A stretch of 64,000 bases of DNA from Mrakia gelida (GCA_024345305.1 BRON01000005.1:1674001-1738000); one strand, 5' to 3'; positions 9,802 to 22,077 are shown, numbered from the stretch's first letter. Notes: generated by a model from the letters alone, not told the origin. A program made the numbers and translations.

Positions 9802-11016
9802 ATGGCTCCGTCGCCCTTTCCTCTTCTTCTTTCGTCCAACCTTCTCGACCTCAAAAGATCAACTATGTCGGATCTCTCTCCCTCTGTCGGATCTCTCTCC
9901 CTCTACTCCCTCCTCGAACCTGTACATCCCTCCCGAGCTCCTTCGAGAGATCTTCCCTTACTGCGACACTCCCACGCTCGGAAACGTCTGCAGGTCGAGC
10001 AAGACCTTCCTCGAGATCGCCTCTCCCTTCCTCTACACCCACGTCGTTCTGGACAGCATCGATTCGGCCGTCAAACTCTTCCTACTGGAGGTAAGTCTGC
10101 GTCATGGGCCTGTCTGAGCATCGTCAGAGAAAGAACCATCGAGGCTGATGGCTCTCGTTCGCCTTCCTTCCAGACGACCTCCTCCCTTCCCTCCTCCATC
10201 ACATCCCTCCCTCGCTTCGTCCCTCTCTCCCGAATCCAAACCTTCACCTACTTCTCCAAGGACACCTCCGAGGAACTGTGCGACCTCGAACTCCCTTCCA
10301 ACCTCCCTCAAACCCTCGTTCCGAGCCCTCCTCTCCCCATCGACGTCCTCGTCCTCCACCTTCGCAGCAATCAATCGAATCCCGCACCGCCCAACCCTTC
10401 AACGATTCTTCACCTCTTCAACCCATCCACCTTCTTCCTCAGGGGAGAACGAACTCAGAAGAGGTGGTCCAACCCCTGCCTCTACTTTGGAAGCCCTCAG
10501 TTCGCGGACGACATTCGTTACTACCTTCCCTCCTGGAACCGACTCTCCTCCTCAGTCCTCAGCCACGCTCACACCTGCATCCCTCTGTCAATGTTTTGTG
10601 AGGACCAGCTTCGGTATGCGGCAGAGGCTCAGGAGGCAGAAGAACGAGGGAAGGAACCGTTCGTCGTCGAGGGGGGTCGACCTTCCTTCCTCTTTTGCTT
10701 TGACCTCCTCGACAACGTCGACGACGACGAGGGCTATTTCGACTTCGCGGAAGAAGCCTACCACCTGTTCCGTCGAATAGATCAGATCCCTGAGGGGACG
10801 TCGTTGCATTTCGTTGCTTGGGTGCAGACGGAGGAGCAGAAGACGAAGTTGGAGGAGGAGACGGTCGAACTCTACGAAGAGTTCGGACCAGAGGTTGTTG
10901 TCGGCAAGCGTCCGGGAGCCAAGCTGGAGGTAGTAGTCGAGGTTCATCCCAGTCAAGTGGGAAGGAGGGATCGAGAGGATGCTTGGGCTGGGAAGACGAT
11001 CGAGAGCTGGAGGTGA
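9802..11016 (+). pseudogene. F-box gene frameshifted by a 19-bp tandem duplication
   Basis: The N-terminus (SSNLLDLKR, MSDLSPS) matches the intact paralogue at 51648-52671. A duplicated 19-mer (9867-9904) then pushes the F-box (NLYIPPELLREIF, YCDTPTLGNVCRS) out of frame by one base. Exon 1 ends at LFLLE before a GTAAGT donor near 10090. Exon 2 (from about 10174) carries TTSSLPSS, IQTFTYFSKDT and the rest of the paralogue-like body, ending at TGA 11014-11016. Reading straight through the unspliced intron gives an open 404-codon frame but scrambles the F-box, so that open frame is misleading. The original role was probably SCF substrate recognition. Rescue from a downstream start is possible but would lose the conserved start. 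Confidence 0.75.
9867..9904 (+). repeat. Perfect 19-bp tandem duplication
   Basis: GTCGGATCTCTCTCCCTCT occurs twice back to back (9867-9885 and 9886-9904). Removing one copy gives a coding sequence aligning without gaps to the paralogue start (MSDL-PSTPS-NLYIPPELL). Nineteen is not a multiple of three, so the duplication breaks the frame. Confidence 0.9.
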
Positions 11017-11816
11017 GGAGGACGGAGGGAGGAGGACGTCGACGCGTCGTTCGTTTCTACTCTCTCTCGCCCTCTAGTTCTTCCGTACTCGTTCAGAACT
11101 CCTTTTCGGACCTTCTCTTCCTTCATCTCCCTCTCTCACTCGCATCCATACCTGTCTCAAACGCTCTCCACTCCACGTACATACTCGTCTTGCTTTCGTC
11201 GCTGGGCGATACCTTCCTCGCGTCCCCGCCTCTCTCTCTCTCTCTTAGCTTCTGTACCCCCTCCCAGTTTATTCGTGACCCTCTCTTGTTCTCCGACCTT
11301 TACCCTCTTTTTCTTTGCTCACGATCACGATACCTTTTTCTCCTCGCACGCGCGTTCATCGACTCTGACTTCTCCCTCGTCTCGAGAAGCTCGCGTCAAC
11401 GTCGAATTCGTTCATCACTCATCCGACCTCCTCTGTCTTCGGACAGACTTATCTCTGCTGCTTGATCTCAGAATCCACAAGCAGATCGCTTGAACATCGC
11501 CCTTTTCGAAAAAGAGAAACGAAGAAGGAAGGAATCGACGAGGAGCCACGCACCGTCTCTCTCGCTCTCGTCTCTTTCATCTCGTTTTTCTCTTCGCCAT
11601 CTTCCCTTCTCCTTCCACATCTCCAGAGTATATGAAAGCAGAGCATTAATCGAAAACGGGGTCGGCTCCCAAACACATCGACGGTTGAACGAACCGATCG
11701 CTGGAAGCAGGACTGAGCAAAAGGACGAAAGACGAACTCAAACGTAGCAAAAAAGAAAGGAAGAAGTAGAGAGTTGGGTCTGCAAATGTAGGTAGGTAGA
11801 TGGGCTGGTGCGTAAG
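11017..11816. other. Convergent intergenic region
   Basis: These 800 bp separate the damaged F-box gene from the 3' end of the inositol synthase gene. The left part is pyrimidine-rich, the right part purine-rich. Open frames cross it, but none has splice sites or composition to support a gene. Confidence 0.45.
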
Positions 11817-14384
11817 CTACCAAACCCTGGACTCCAGGAGGAGGTCGGTTCCGTTCTCGAGTCCGAGGCAAGCCTTGAGGAACTGCTCGAGTCCGGCCCT
11901 CTGTCGAGCGAGGGAGTTGACGACGGCGGTTCCCTCCTTGACGATGGGGGCTTTGAGCTGTAGTAGGAGAAGAAGAGGAGGAGGGTTGGGTGGTCAGTTG
12001 GGTTCGAGCGGGAGGAGGGAAGCGGAGAGGGAGGGAGGGGGAGGGCGACGCACCATGTACGAGAGCAAGGAGAGGACCGAGTAGAGAGGCTGGAAGGGCT
12101 CCTCGGAGGTGGTGGGAGACTCGGGAGTGGGAGAGGCTCGGTACTGAAGGAGGTGAGGAGGGAGGGGAAGGTTAGTACGAGATCGAGATCGAGGGGAAGA
12201 GAGGAGACGAGGGAACGAACGGTGATTCGAGTCAACAACTCGGCGAGGATCGCGAGATCGAGGATGAGAGGAGTAGCCAAGAGGGAGTCTTCACACTGGT
12301 TGAAGATGTTCATGGTGTTCTGAAGACAAGAAAGAGGCGAGGGAGGGAAAGTAAGTCAGCGACGCGAAGGGAAGGTTCGACGAGAAGGGAAAGACGCGAC
12401 GACTCACCCTCCCTCCGCAGAAGAGCTCGGAAACGTATTCGTCGATGGCCCTCTTGGAGTCTCCGACAGTAGGGACGCTGAGAGAGAGAAGAAGAGCCGA
12501 AAGCGAGTCAGGAAAGCGAGTCGAGGAAATCTCGAGCGAGGAGAGGGTCAAGAATCAGACTCACTACTTGATGACAACCAAGTGATCGGGGTGCTCTCCC
12601 TTCTTGGCTCCAGGACCCATCTCCTCCTTCCTCTTGTAGAGAAGTTGGTTGGACTCGACCATGTCGTCGATGACGGAGCTCTTGGAGATCTCCTTGGACC
12701 TGAACTGAGCCTGGGACTGCAAGTTCTTTCCGTCGTTGTTTCCGAGATGGTTGTACGACGAGACGGCGAGAGGCTTGATTCCAGCGTTAACGAGGAACTC
12801 GGCGAGGACGGACTTGACCTGAGCGAACGAAGAGAAGAAGATGGGGTCAGCAAAAGGAAGAGTGGGATGGAACGCGGAGGTGTAAACGAGAGAGCGGAAC
12901 GAACCTTGGTCTGTCCAGACTTGAGATCATCTCCTCCGATGAAGGCCTTCCTCTCCTCGGCGAGCTTGATGAGTCCAGGGACACATGTGTTCTGGGGAGC
13001 TCCGTTGATGAAGGGGCATCCCTCGAGGACGGAAGCGACGGCGAAGAGGGTCGAGGGAGAGACCTCATCGTGGGACTTGGCGATGGCGGCGAGCAAGTTC
13101 TCCGAGGTGTCGTTAACTCCGGTGATGATCTCAGAGTACCTCTCGGTGTTGGCGGTCCAGAAGACGACGACCTTGTCGAGTCCGTTGGCAGCCTGAGAAA
13201 AAAAGAAGGTGATGGGCGGTCAGCGAAAGAGCTCGACGCGTCGAAGCAAAACGAGATCGAGAAAGCGAACGAACCTTGAAGTCCTTGATGTCCTCTCGGA
13301 TCTTCTCGAGGTGGACTTGCTTGTCGGTTCCAGGGATGACGTTGTCGGCTCGATCCTCCTGGTTGGCGGCGATGAAGTCGGGGTAGTAGACCGAGGGGAG
13401 AGGGACGAAGTCCTTCATCAAGGGAGCGACCTGTCGTTGAAGATCGAACTCGAGGACCTTGGATCGAGACATAGCCTGGTCGAGAGGCAAGGCAGAGATA
13501 TCCCATCCTCCGAGGACAAAGTCGTTGGGGTGACTGAAGAAGAAGAAGGAAAGACAGGGACGGGCGTCAGCCTCGAGCGAGCGAAGACAACGGAGAAATT
13601 GAGCGAGCAAGGAGGGATAGAAGATCGACTCACACCATGGGGAGAACATCAGAGAAGGGAATGTTGACGTCCTTTCCGTTGGGATCGACTCCGAGTCGGA
13701 GGGTCGAAGCTCGAACGAGCTGTGAGCGAAACAAACGAAGGAAAGGTCAGACGCGTCGAACTCGAACCGACGACGAGAGAAAGAGGGCAAAGACGTACCG
13801 AACCGATGTAGTTGGGACTCTGTCGTCCGTCCTTGGTTCCCCAGGAGATGTTGTGCTTGTTGGCGAGGACCGAAGCGACCAAGGTGGATCCGTTGTTTCC
13901 TCCAAGACCGATGAGCATGAGTCTGCGAACGAGGACGAGACGAGGTCAGCCTCGAAAGAACGAACGCAGACGAGAACAGCGGAAAAGCACTCACCCGACC
14001 TTGGGGACGACTCGCTCAGTCTTGAACTCGTATCCAGTCTCGATCTTCTTGACGCTGATCTTGCCGTCCTCGACTGCAGGAGGGGAGAAAGGGAAACAAC
14101 AACGACGTAGTCAGCTTTGGAACTTTCTCGCTCAACTTCGCTCCCTCAACAAGACCGCAACGAGAGAGAGAGAGAGTAGACTCACGGACGACCTGAGCAG
14201 CTCGATCGACGAACCTAGCTCGAATCTCAGTCTCGGAGTAGGTGGTAGCTCCGGAACCAAGGTCGACCTCGATTCCCTTGGGGAAGGCGGTCCTGGCGGC
14301 CGTAGGGTGAACGTGGACGTCTCCCTCGGCGGGAGTCTGAGGAGAAGAGAAGGACATGTCGGATCCGTTGGGGTGAGCGTTCAT
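11817..14384 (-). CDS. INO1: Inositol-3-phosphate synthase (EC 5.5.1.4)
   Basis: The enzyme converts glucose 6-phosphate to inositol 3-phosphate with NAD, the first step of inositol and phosphatidylinositol synthesis, in the cytosol. About nine exons run from ATG 14384 ([12 protein letters not shown]) to TAG 11817-11819 (...ESRVW). Family signatures appear in order: [15 protein letters not shown] (NAD-binding loop), [68 protein letters not shown] (active-site region) and [19 protein letters not shown] near the C-terminus. Introns carry GACGCGTC palindromes. The usual family length of about 520-550 residues fits. The spliced 5' leader is listed separately. Confidence 0.95.
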
Positions 14385-15130
14385 TGTTGATGATATGTTG
14401 GGTGTTGTTTGGGTGAGGGGAGGGGTTGGGGGCAGCGGGGAGGTGAGAGGTTGGTTGAGGGGAGGGAGAGGTGTTGTTGTTGGTGGTTGGTAGATTTGAG
14501 TTTAACGGGTGTGAAGATTGAGCTTAATGAGCTGCTCTGGGAGGAGGAGTGGAGTGTTTGCTGCCTGCAAAGAGTGAAGAAGGGGAAAAGAAGAGAGGGA
14601 GGAGGAGGGAGGGAAGGCTGAGTTAGGAACGTGGCACGAGAAAAGCGAGCGAGGTTCGTGCGTCCATCCTTCCACCAAATCCATCGAGAAGGGTACGAGA
14701 AGGAAGAGGAGATGTAGGACTTACCCCTGTGAGGCTGAAAGAAGGGAAAAAATGCAAAGAAGCGGCAGTCAGCGAGGGTTGATTGAAGCCTTTCCCTCTT
14801 CCGCTCCGCCCTTGTCACCACAGTGATAAGGCGAGGAACGAGCTCGAAGGGAAGGACTGACATTGTGTGCGCTACCGAGTTGGTTGCTGAACATAAAAAG
14901 ACGTCCTAAGACGACTGGTGTAGGAGTTGAAGTCTGGTAGAGAAAGAGAGAGAGATGAAGGGAGGGGAGGGAAGATGGGGGGGGGGAAGGTTGTTTTCGA
15001 GGGAGGGGCAGTGAGGGAGAGAACGAGGGGAGGGTGGGGGAAGGAAGAGAACGTGTCAGCGCGCCTACAAAGCGAGAGAACAGGAAGGAGGAGATGGTGA
15101 GGAGGAGGAGGAAGAGGAATAGAAGAACTG
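14385..15130 (-). promoter_or_regulatory. Spliced 5' leader and promoter region of INO1
   Basis: On the minus strand an acceptor TTTGCAG (near 14570) opens a leader exon running to the INO1 start. Upstream, TTTCAG and GTAAGT enclose only ten bases (14725-14734), a candidate micro-exon. Further up, ACACAAT followed by GTCAGT marks another donor near 14870. The leader exons carry no long frame, so they are read as 5' untranslated sequence. The polypyrimidine block next to the start (CCAACCACCAACAACAACA) fits an untranslated leader. Confidence 0.4.
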
Positions 15131-18100
15131 ACGAGTAAGACTTTTGGAAGGGAGGGAAGTGTGGTTGGGGGAAGGAAGGAGGGAAGGAAGGCGTCCTCCT
15201 TTTGGGCTGAAAGTCGATTGGATTTGGGGAGGAGTCGCGCTGGCGATTCCTTTTTGTTGGCACCCGAGTCCGAACCTCCTCTCTCGCTTATTCAGGCCTT
15301 CCTGCCTTTCTCTAGACTTGGGAGGGCCACCTCTATACATGAGCAAGATCGAGATCTCGAGATACCTGCAGCTGTCTCTGTTGAGCTTCGAAAAGCGGGA
15401 AGCAAAATCTCGACCGAGAAGTCCGACGCGCTCTTCCCTTCCCCTCCTCTCTCCCCGATCTCTTTCTCTGATAAAACTTTCACTACATCCCTCAGCAGGT
15501 TTAGAGCTCGCTCGAGATATACATCTCATCCAACCTGTCACTTATCTACTGGGGTTGGAGAAGAGGCGAAGAAAGTACGAGCTCCGCCCACGTCCCTCGC
15601 GAGCACGAGCTTCGAGCTTCGACCCGCCTTTGCTTGACTTCCACGTCCTCCCCCCTCCCTCCTCCTCCACGACATCGCGTCTTCTTCCGTTCCGTCTCCG
15701 TCTCTCTGCTAGCACCTTTCTTAGCCAGCCGAGATCTTCACTTTCTGGATCGAGGGTTCGTAGATCTCAGCTGTTCGCGAGGAGGAAACTTGGCGACTCG
15801 ACTGGACTCGATTCCACGTCGTCAAGCTCGAGGGTTCGCGATTTGATGAGGTCTGGGAGGGACGGCTGTTCAGCTAGTTTAAGGTATATCAGGAGAGACT
15901 ATCCCAAGTGTGGCGAGCGAGCTGTAAGAGGGAAGAAAGAACGAGGACGACGCGACTTCCTCATACGTCCTCACCCGACGCGACGCATCTTCAAGACCAG
16001 AGGCCTCAGAGGCGACGCGATGGCGAGACGGATTCAAAGTCGAGACAACCCTGTTTTGGCCGCACCATCTGAGAGTTGAGAAAGGAGAAAGAGAGATGGA
16101 GCGCCGAGCGTCCCAGCATTCTTGCTCGACGCGTCGGTAGATGGGTCTCCTGTCTCTTGCCTCCGGACGTACACACTCGGGTGCAATCTGGAGGCGAGGG
16201 TAGGGAAGCGTCCATCTTCCGCCGTCACAAGGAGAGAGCTCAGTAGGAATGAAGATGCAGAAGAATAAGACGAGGCCAAACGCGTCGCCGACGCAACAAC
16301 GTCAACGCTTCGTCTCGAACCCCAATGGTGACCCATCGAGCCGAAGAGATGGTTCCGTCCAACGAGACAAGTCCTCCTACGATTCCCAGCCCAGATCGTG
16401 ATCTCGGCTGCTAATCGTAGAGACCAAAATGGCGGGACGGAAAGATCTCCATGCGACTCGACATCTCGCTGTTTCATTTTGCTTTTCCGCTCGCCTCCGT
16501 CGTCGAGCTCTGTTGCACCCGGAGTGAGCGAGTATTCGGGTACCAGAAAGAAAAGGGATTTCGAAGAGAAGAGGGAGAGAAACAGGAAGGTCCAGCGACG
16601 CGAGCTTCGTCGACTGGTGAGATGCGTTCCATCCCGCTTCTGAGTCGTGCCTCTCCCATCTTTGGGAGAGCGATGCTCAGGAGCGTCCGGAAATGCTTCT
16701 ACACCAGACTTGAGAGATGGAAGTCTGATCTCGAACAGGAGCGAAACGAACGAAAGGAAAGGAAGACACGAACGAAGGTCCGACGAAACGCGACTCTTGA
16801 ACATCGGAGAGCCGCTGGGCATATGAAACGCAAAAGGGTACCCCGGCTGCGCTACTGTGATCACAAAGAGGCTATACTTTGGAAGAGGGAGAAGAGGGGG
16901 ACGTTGAACTGCAGCCACGCGTCCGACGACGGACGGTGGACGAAAGGAACTCGTGATACTCCAGGTGAATCCCCGGATCGACTCCTCTGTTGCTGAAGAG
17001 CTGATGCAAGGATCCAGGTCCAGTGCCAGGACCACCCTGTAAGAATTTAAAGAAGAAAAACACGAAGGAGCAGCGGAAACGACCGTTTCGACGACGCGTC
17101 GCACCTGGTCACGCTTCCTAACCACGCCAGAGTCTTCCGCGGGGGATATAATAATCTGGCGTGGCATCGGGTCAGGGAGTCAGGTGAAGACGTAGTCAAC
17201 GAAAAGAAACGTACCAAACTCAAAGTCAAGAAGAAGAAGACGCGTCTCATTCTGCAGCGATCCCTGTGAGCGAGCTTCTCGGCCTGTTATGGAGGGAGTG
17301 ACTCCTAAAGGACAGAAACAGACATTCAAATTGGAGAGAAAGCTCTCAGTGAAGCCAAGTGGAGGGAGGAGAGAATAACGAGGTGAAAGGGCGAAAAATC
17401 GAACTCGAGCGGGACGCGTCGTCGACGACGGATGAGAGTTCGACCCTTTCCTTCGGATGCCTACAAGAATTGCTCGGACACTTGAAGGAAGGGGAGAACT
17501 TCTATATCCGAAGATGCTGATGCCGGGAGTGAAGAATCGAAATAACGGACCCGAGGGATTAGAAAAGAAAAGAACACGACGCGTCCCCGATCGCCCGTAG
17601 GGTTCAACCCATTTGCTCTCGATCCGATCCTGCCAGAACCCTTGTCTGAGGGACATTCAGCTTGGCAGAACATCATCGACAAAGATATGGGAACACTCGA
17701 GCGGGTTGAAGAGGAAGGAAAGACACAACAGGAGGCAAAGGGATTCGAGCGCGTCGGACACTCGCTCCCTCGCTCGTCCCATCTGTGAGCTGTTTTGTCC
17801 CTTGCCATGAAAATTCCCTCTTGTAGGGGCTAGCTTGTCAAGGTCGAGTCAAGTGTCTCAGATGGTACCACGAGTGAGGACGCGAGAAAAGAGGAGAAAG
17901 AACCGAAAAGGAAGCTCGAGTCGTCACGTCGCGTTCCTCTCGCTCAGCATTTTACAACTCCTCCGACCTCTAGCACGAAGCTGTTCTTTTCGATAGTAAC
18001 GTGCCGGATAGACAAGAAGTCATTAGGAGAGGATGAAGGGGGGTGAATCAGTTTCAGTCAATTCGTCCCCCGCGAGTCGCTCGAGTCGCTGACATCTGAT

Positions 18101-18500
18101 CCTTCCTGAACGTCCTGCCAGAGGTGCTCTTCTCTGCAGAAGAGATTCTGGCGGGACTCAGAGAAGGCTAAAATGAGATCTACGTTTGAGCGGAGAAAGA
18201 GAAAGCGCGAGAAGCAAGAGCAGACACGACCTGGACGACCTCGCTCGTTGGAGTCGATCCCTTTCTGCTCTCTCCTTTACTCCATACCCGATCTCGATTC
18301 TTCGAGACAGAGTTAAGGAGTCGGGAGAAGAGAGAGAGGGAATGACTCGATCGAGATGTAGAGAAAGAAGAAGAGAAGAGAGAAAGAAGAGGAGGGGGTC
18401 GAAGATCGAGAAAAGGAGAGTGACGCGACTGTGAGTCGTTGAGAGATGGTCCGCTGTCTCAAGGGACTCTGAATAGAGATGAGAACAGCAATCATCGCTG
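15131..18500. other. Gene-poor region, no confident gene
   Basis: About 3.4 kb without a gene I can defend. Long frames cross it (one of 311 codons on the plus strand from 15144), but their composition is Arg/Ser-rich and they lack homology cues. On the minus strand some segments look exon-like, for example GVTPSITGREARSQGSLQNE at about 17223-17305, followed by a GTACGT donor, and an acceptor at 17041. Their phases do not join into a convincing protein. GACGCGTC palindromes are frequent. It may be an eroded extension of the repeat to its right. Confidence 0.35.
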
Positions 18501-18539
18501 TAAGACTAACAGAAACCTTGGCCGAGGATAAGGGAACTC

Positions 18540-20430
18540 GAGCATAAGGCGACGCGTCGTTCAAGACGCACGAAGATTCGTGATCGCTCCGTTGATGCTC
18601 TCGAGATGACCAGCAAGCTCGGCGAGGAGCTCGGTCTCAAGAAATTGACGCAGCCACTACGGAGCGCTCGATGTCTCAAACAGAAAGCAAAGGAACGAGC
18701 CGCAAAGAAGAGGACGCGACTGATCATTCAGCGACGCGTCGCATCTTGTCCGCCGCCTCGTCTCGTCAAGTATCGCTCTTTGGCTTCAAGAGGAGCCTGG
18801 CGAGATTTCGATTCGATCGGAGGAGTCACTGGAGAAAAGACGAGGGGGGATAACGAGATACGAACGGAAAAGGTTGAACTTCACGAGCGAAGTCCGAGCA
18901 GCGAACCGTCTCAGGAAAACACAGCGATCTAGCTGGCGAGAGTACTTCTCGAGCGGTATGAAAGTGAGGGCACTGAGAGGGCGGCATGCTGGAACAAAGG
19001 GTATCAAGAAAGGGAAGAGGGAAAGAGAGGAAAGACGACGCGCGTCGACGATGGAATCGAAGCTGGGTGACGAAGGTCGAGGAACTTTGGAGAGGTGGAG
19101 CGAGAGAGAGAGAGAGGGGGAAGGAGAGACAAGAGAAAGTGTAGGAACAAGGTATAGGATGAGGGAGATCAAAAGTAAAGAAGGAGGAGAAGGAACACAA
19201 AAGCGCTGAAGCTCGACGCGTCGAGAAGTGAGTTCCCGACCATGCTCCCTCGAATGCGAGGCCTGAGCGGCCGGTCCGTTCGAGAGGTGATGGATCGGAC
19301 CTACTCCGTGCTGTTTGAGGAGAAGAGCGAGCAAGCGAAGAGAACTCTATCCGAAACGAGATGGTGAGTGACGCGATCCGAAAAGGAAACGAGGCTCGTC
19401 TCGTCGCCGGTTCAGATAAGGTGGTCCGAGCTCTTTGCAGAACTTGCCGGCGATGCGATCGATCAGGTTGTCGACCTCGTGGTCAGGCTCCCTGAGAAGC
19501 AACGTCGTTTACCGGCAAGATCTCACGGAACGCGTCGTCGCTCCACCTCTCTTCCCCATCTTCTCAGAATATCAACGCCATCTCCTTCATCGAAAAGCAG
19601 ACTCCCAAGAGGCCGTCGCGCCTCGGAGAGGCAAACAAGGAGAAGAAGAGTCGAGAAAGAGAGACAGCGACGTGAAAGAAGAGGACGAAGAGCGCCGATT
19701 GCTGAGCTCCTGGCCTCCCTCGCTCCTGTATGTTCTATGCATGTTTTCAGCATTGAGGAAACAGGAGCGAAGAGGAGGGCTCATCAGCAACGAGCGCGCT
19801 CGTCATGAACCGATAGAAAAAGGTAAAGAGAGGAGAAGAAGGAGAGAAAGAAAGAGATGAGATGCGTCGTTCCCTCCCCTGCTTCGACTCAACGACTGGG
19901 CCGTACGAGAGTCTCTGCGACGAAGGCTTCCCATAAGGCTGCAGACATTGCACATGAACCCTCGTCCGAACCAGCCGAAGAGTCGTTCCGAGGAGACGAG
20001 GCAAGGCTGCGAAGGAAACGGCAGAAACCGACCTCCTCGGCAGTGAAGAAAACTCGTAAGCTCCTCGACCTCCTTCTCGAGAATCCTCGTCTCCAAACAG
20101 AGTGAACGAGGCTCGAGAAGGAAAGCGAGGGGCAGACGAGATTCTGCAGACCGAAAAGAAAGAGGGATAGAAGGGACAAGAATGATGAAAGAAAGGAAGA
20201 AGATCCGCCCGCGTCGCTCGCTCGTCGCATCTGCTCGGGAGCTCTCGTCCTGCCAGAAAGCACCCTCCAGGATGAGGGCGAGTCTGGCGAAGAACGGAAG
20301 AGCCAAGCAGATGGGAATAAGGGTGAGCAAGGGGGAGAGAAAGAGAGAGAAGGAAGGAAAGGAAGAAAGGAAGAGGAAGGTGGCGAATCGATCCCTCTCC
20401 TCAGGCACAACCTGACAGCTCAGGAAGAGA
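18540..20430 (+). repeat. Degenerate repeated segment, copy A (ancient gene or element)
   Basis: This stretch matches the reverse complement of 24810-25062 plus 29939-31560, roughly 75-85% by eye. Shared peptides fall on one strand and in one order: IRDRSVDALEMTSKLGEEL near 18575, DASRSEFPTMLPRMRGLSG near 19215, SSWPPSLLYVLCMFSALRK near 19705-19760 and SLVASARELSSCQKAP near 20220-20265. Differences from copy B are often conservative at the protein level, suggesting descent from a protein-coding gene or mobile element. No uninterrupted frame or complete splice model could be built. The protein family is unknown. Confidence 0.6.
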
Positions 20431-21169
20431 GATACTATTCCTCTTAGACGAGAGCTGAGTTGGTGCGAGGAGGAGGGGGGAAAGAACGCTCTGGAGTTGA
20501 AGAAAGAAAGAAAGAAAGAAAGAAGGGAAGATGTGGTTGGAGGGAAGGGGCGAGATGAGGTGGAGCGTGGGACGAGGGGGGGAGGGGAAAGGGCACGTGA
20601 GTGAGGTCACGTTACGAGCGTTGCTAGGACAGAAGTCGAAAAAAAGACAGAAGGCGAAAAAATTCAGAGGGGATGGGCTCGGAGCAAAACGAGTTTGTAA
20701 AAGTTGAGTGAGCGAGCGAGAGGTAAAGCGGATGGGCGAGTCGAGTTCGGCGTTCGTCTGGACTCCCTTCGTCCTCAGCCCTGCAGCGTTCGAAGAAAGG
20801 AGCATCAATCCCAGTTTAGCTCTACGTCTCTAGAAATTCCAGCGATCACGTTCTTCAACCCTCGAATCTCCCAGTCTCCTTCGTGCGACGCCAGCCAAAC
20901 TCGCGTCTCACTCGTCCTCATCCGCGACGCGTCTCGACCTCGACCTCAAAGTCCGGCGATTCGAAGGAGGCGATAACGACCGCGTTGAGTTCCGTCACTG
21001 ATGAGGTAGGGTGGAGGATGAGCAATGGAGGGTGGAAGTGGTCGGACGAGGTCGGAGGGAGGGAAAGGTCGAGAGGGAGGGAGAGCTCGAGGGTCGAGTT
21101 GGGCGTTCGAGGCGAGGCGATCGGTGGGGTGGAGAAGGGTGGGAGAGCGAGAAAAGATCTGAAGTCGGG
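20431..21169. other. Spacer with an AAAG microsatellite
   Basis: The left part has an AAAG repeat (about 20501-20524) and purine-rich DNA. A short plus-strand frame from ATG 20731 (MGESSSAFVWTPFVLSPAAF) might be an exon but could not be connected to others. The right part is 3' flank of the minus-strand coiled-coil gene. Confidence 0.35.
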
Positions 21170-22077
21170 TCAGGATGGTTTGGAGCCTGCGAGTGAGGAA
21201 GAGGAAGAGCGAGACGCAGAGAAGAGGTCAGAACGATCAAGGCAAAACGCGTCGTGAGACTAGATCGAGCACGGCGGCGACGACAGCCAAATCTCTGAGG
21301 GGAGATGGAGACTGACCAGCGAGAGAGTCTAAGGAACGTGACCCGAGCTCGATGAACGTATGGGAAGCTCGAGCGACCTGGGAAGAGGAAGGGAACAAGG
21401 GAGAAAGTCAGCTCGAGTTCGAACGAAGCTCAGCGGTCGAAGCCCAACGTCTCCGCTCTCCATCGTTCCATATCTCCCAAACGAGCGAGACCAAGCAAGG
21501 CAAAAGAAGGCGCGAAAGAGAGAGCTCACCTTCGGATAAGCACTTCCCTGCTAACACACCAAGAGAGGCGACGAGGAGGGAGAGACCTCCCAGCTCAGCT
21601 CCCCGTCCCATCTCCCTTCCCTCCCTCGCCCTCAGCCTATCCTCCCCTCTCCTCCCTCCTCTCGCTCCAGCAAGCAAACACAACCTAAGCCAGCTCCCCC
21701 TCTTCCTCCCCATCCCCAACTTTCATTCCCCACCCTCTCATCCCCTCCTTCAACCCGCCCTGCACCTCCTCCAACGTCCCCCTCACCGAATCCACCCTCG
21801 CCCCCAACACGTCGACCTTCCCCTCCGCGAGCTTCGCTTCCCCTGAAACGGCGAGAAGATCTTGGATCAGCTTGAGAGCTTCTTCGGGGGTGGTGGGTGG
21901 GGAAGCTGGGGCGCGGGTTGGGGCAGAAGGGGTTTCTGAAGAGGAAAGGGGAGTGGTTGAGGTTGAGGTTGAGGTTGAGGAGGGAGGAAGGAGGGAGGAG
22001 AGGGAGAGTCGAGTTGGATCGGTGAGGAGGAGGGAGATGTCCGTTGAGATGAGGGAGAGGGGGGTGGAGGAGGACAT
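21170..22077 (-). CDS. Small coiled-coil protein, 150 aa, with very short exons
   Basis: Model: complement 22077-21721, 21547-21530 (18 nt), 21377-21317 and 21186-21170 (17 nt including TGA). Phases close to 151 codons. The N-terminal half is Ser/Thr/Pro-rich. A helical segment follows (EEALKLIQDLLAVSGEAKL, about residues 66-84, continuing AEGKVDVLGARVDSVRGTLEEVQGGL) that looks like a coiled coil. The C-terminus reads AYPKVARASHTFIELGSRSL and ends LAGSKPS. If the first intron (donor GTTGGG) is not spliced, the frame stops at 21685 after 130 residues. No family was recognised; a subunit of a small helical complex is conceivable. It is head-to-head with PTC7, 156 bp between starts. Confidence 0.5.

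Noticed and set aside
9802..11016. Straight 404-codon frame taken as an intact single-exon gene
   Set aside because: Comparison with the paralogue shows the first part is out of frame after a 19-bp duplication and an intron is being read through.
15144..16079. Open frame of 311 codons on the plus strand
   Set aside because: Arg/Ser-rich composition, no recognisable family, no splice context and no shared peptide with any other part of the window.
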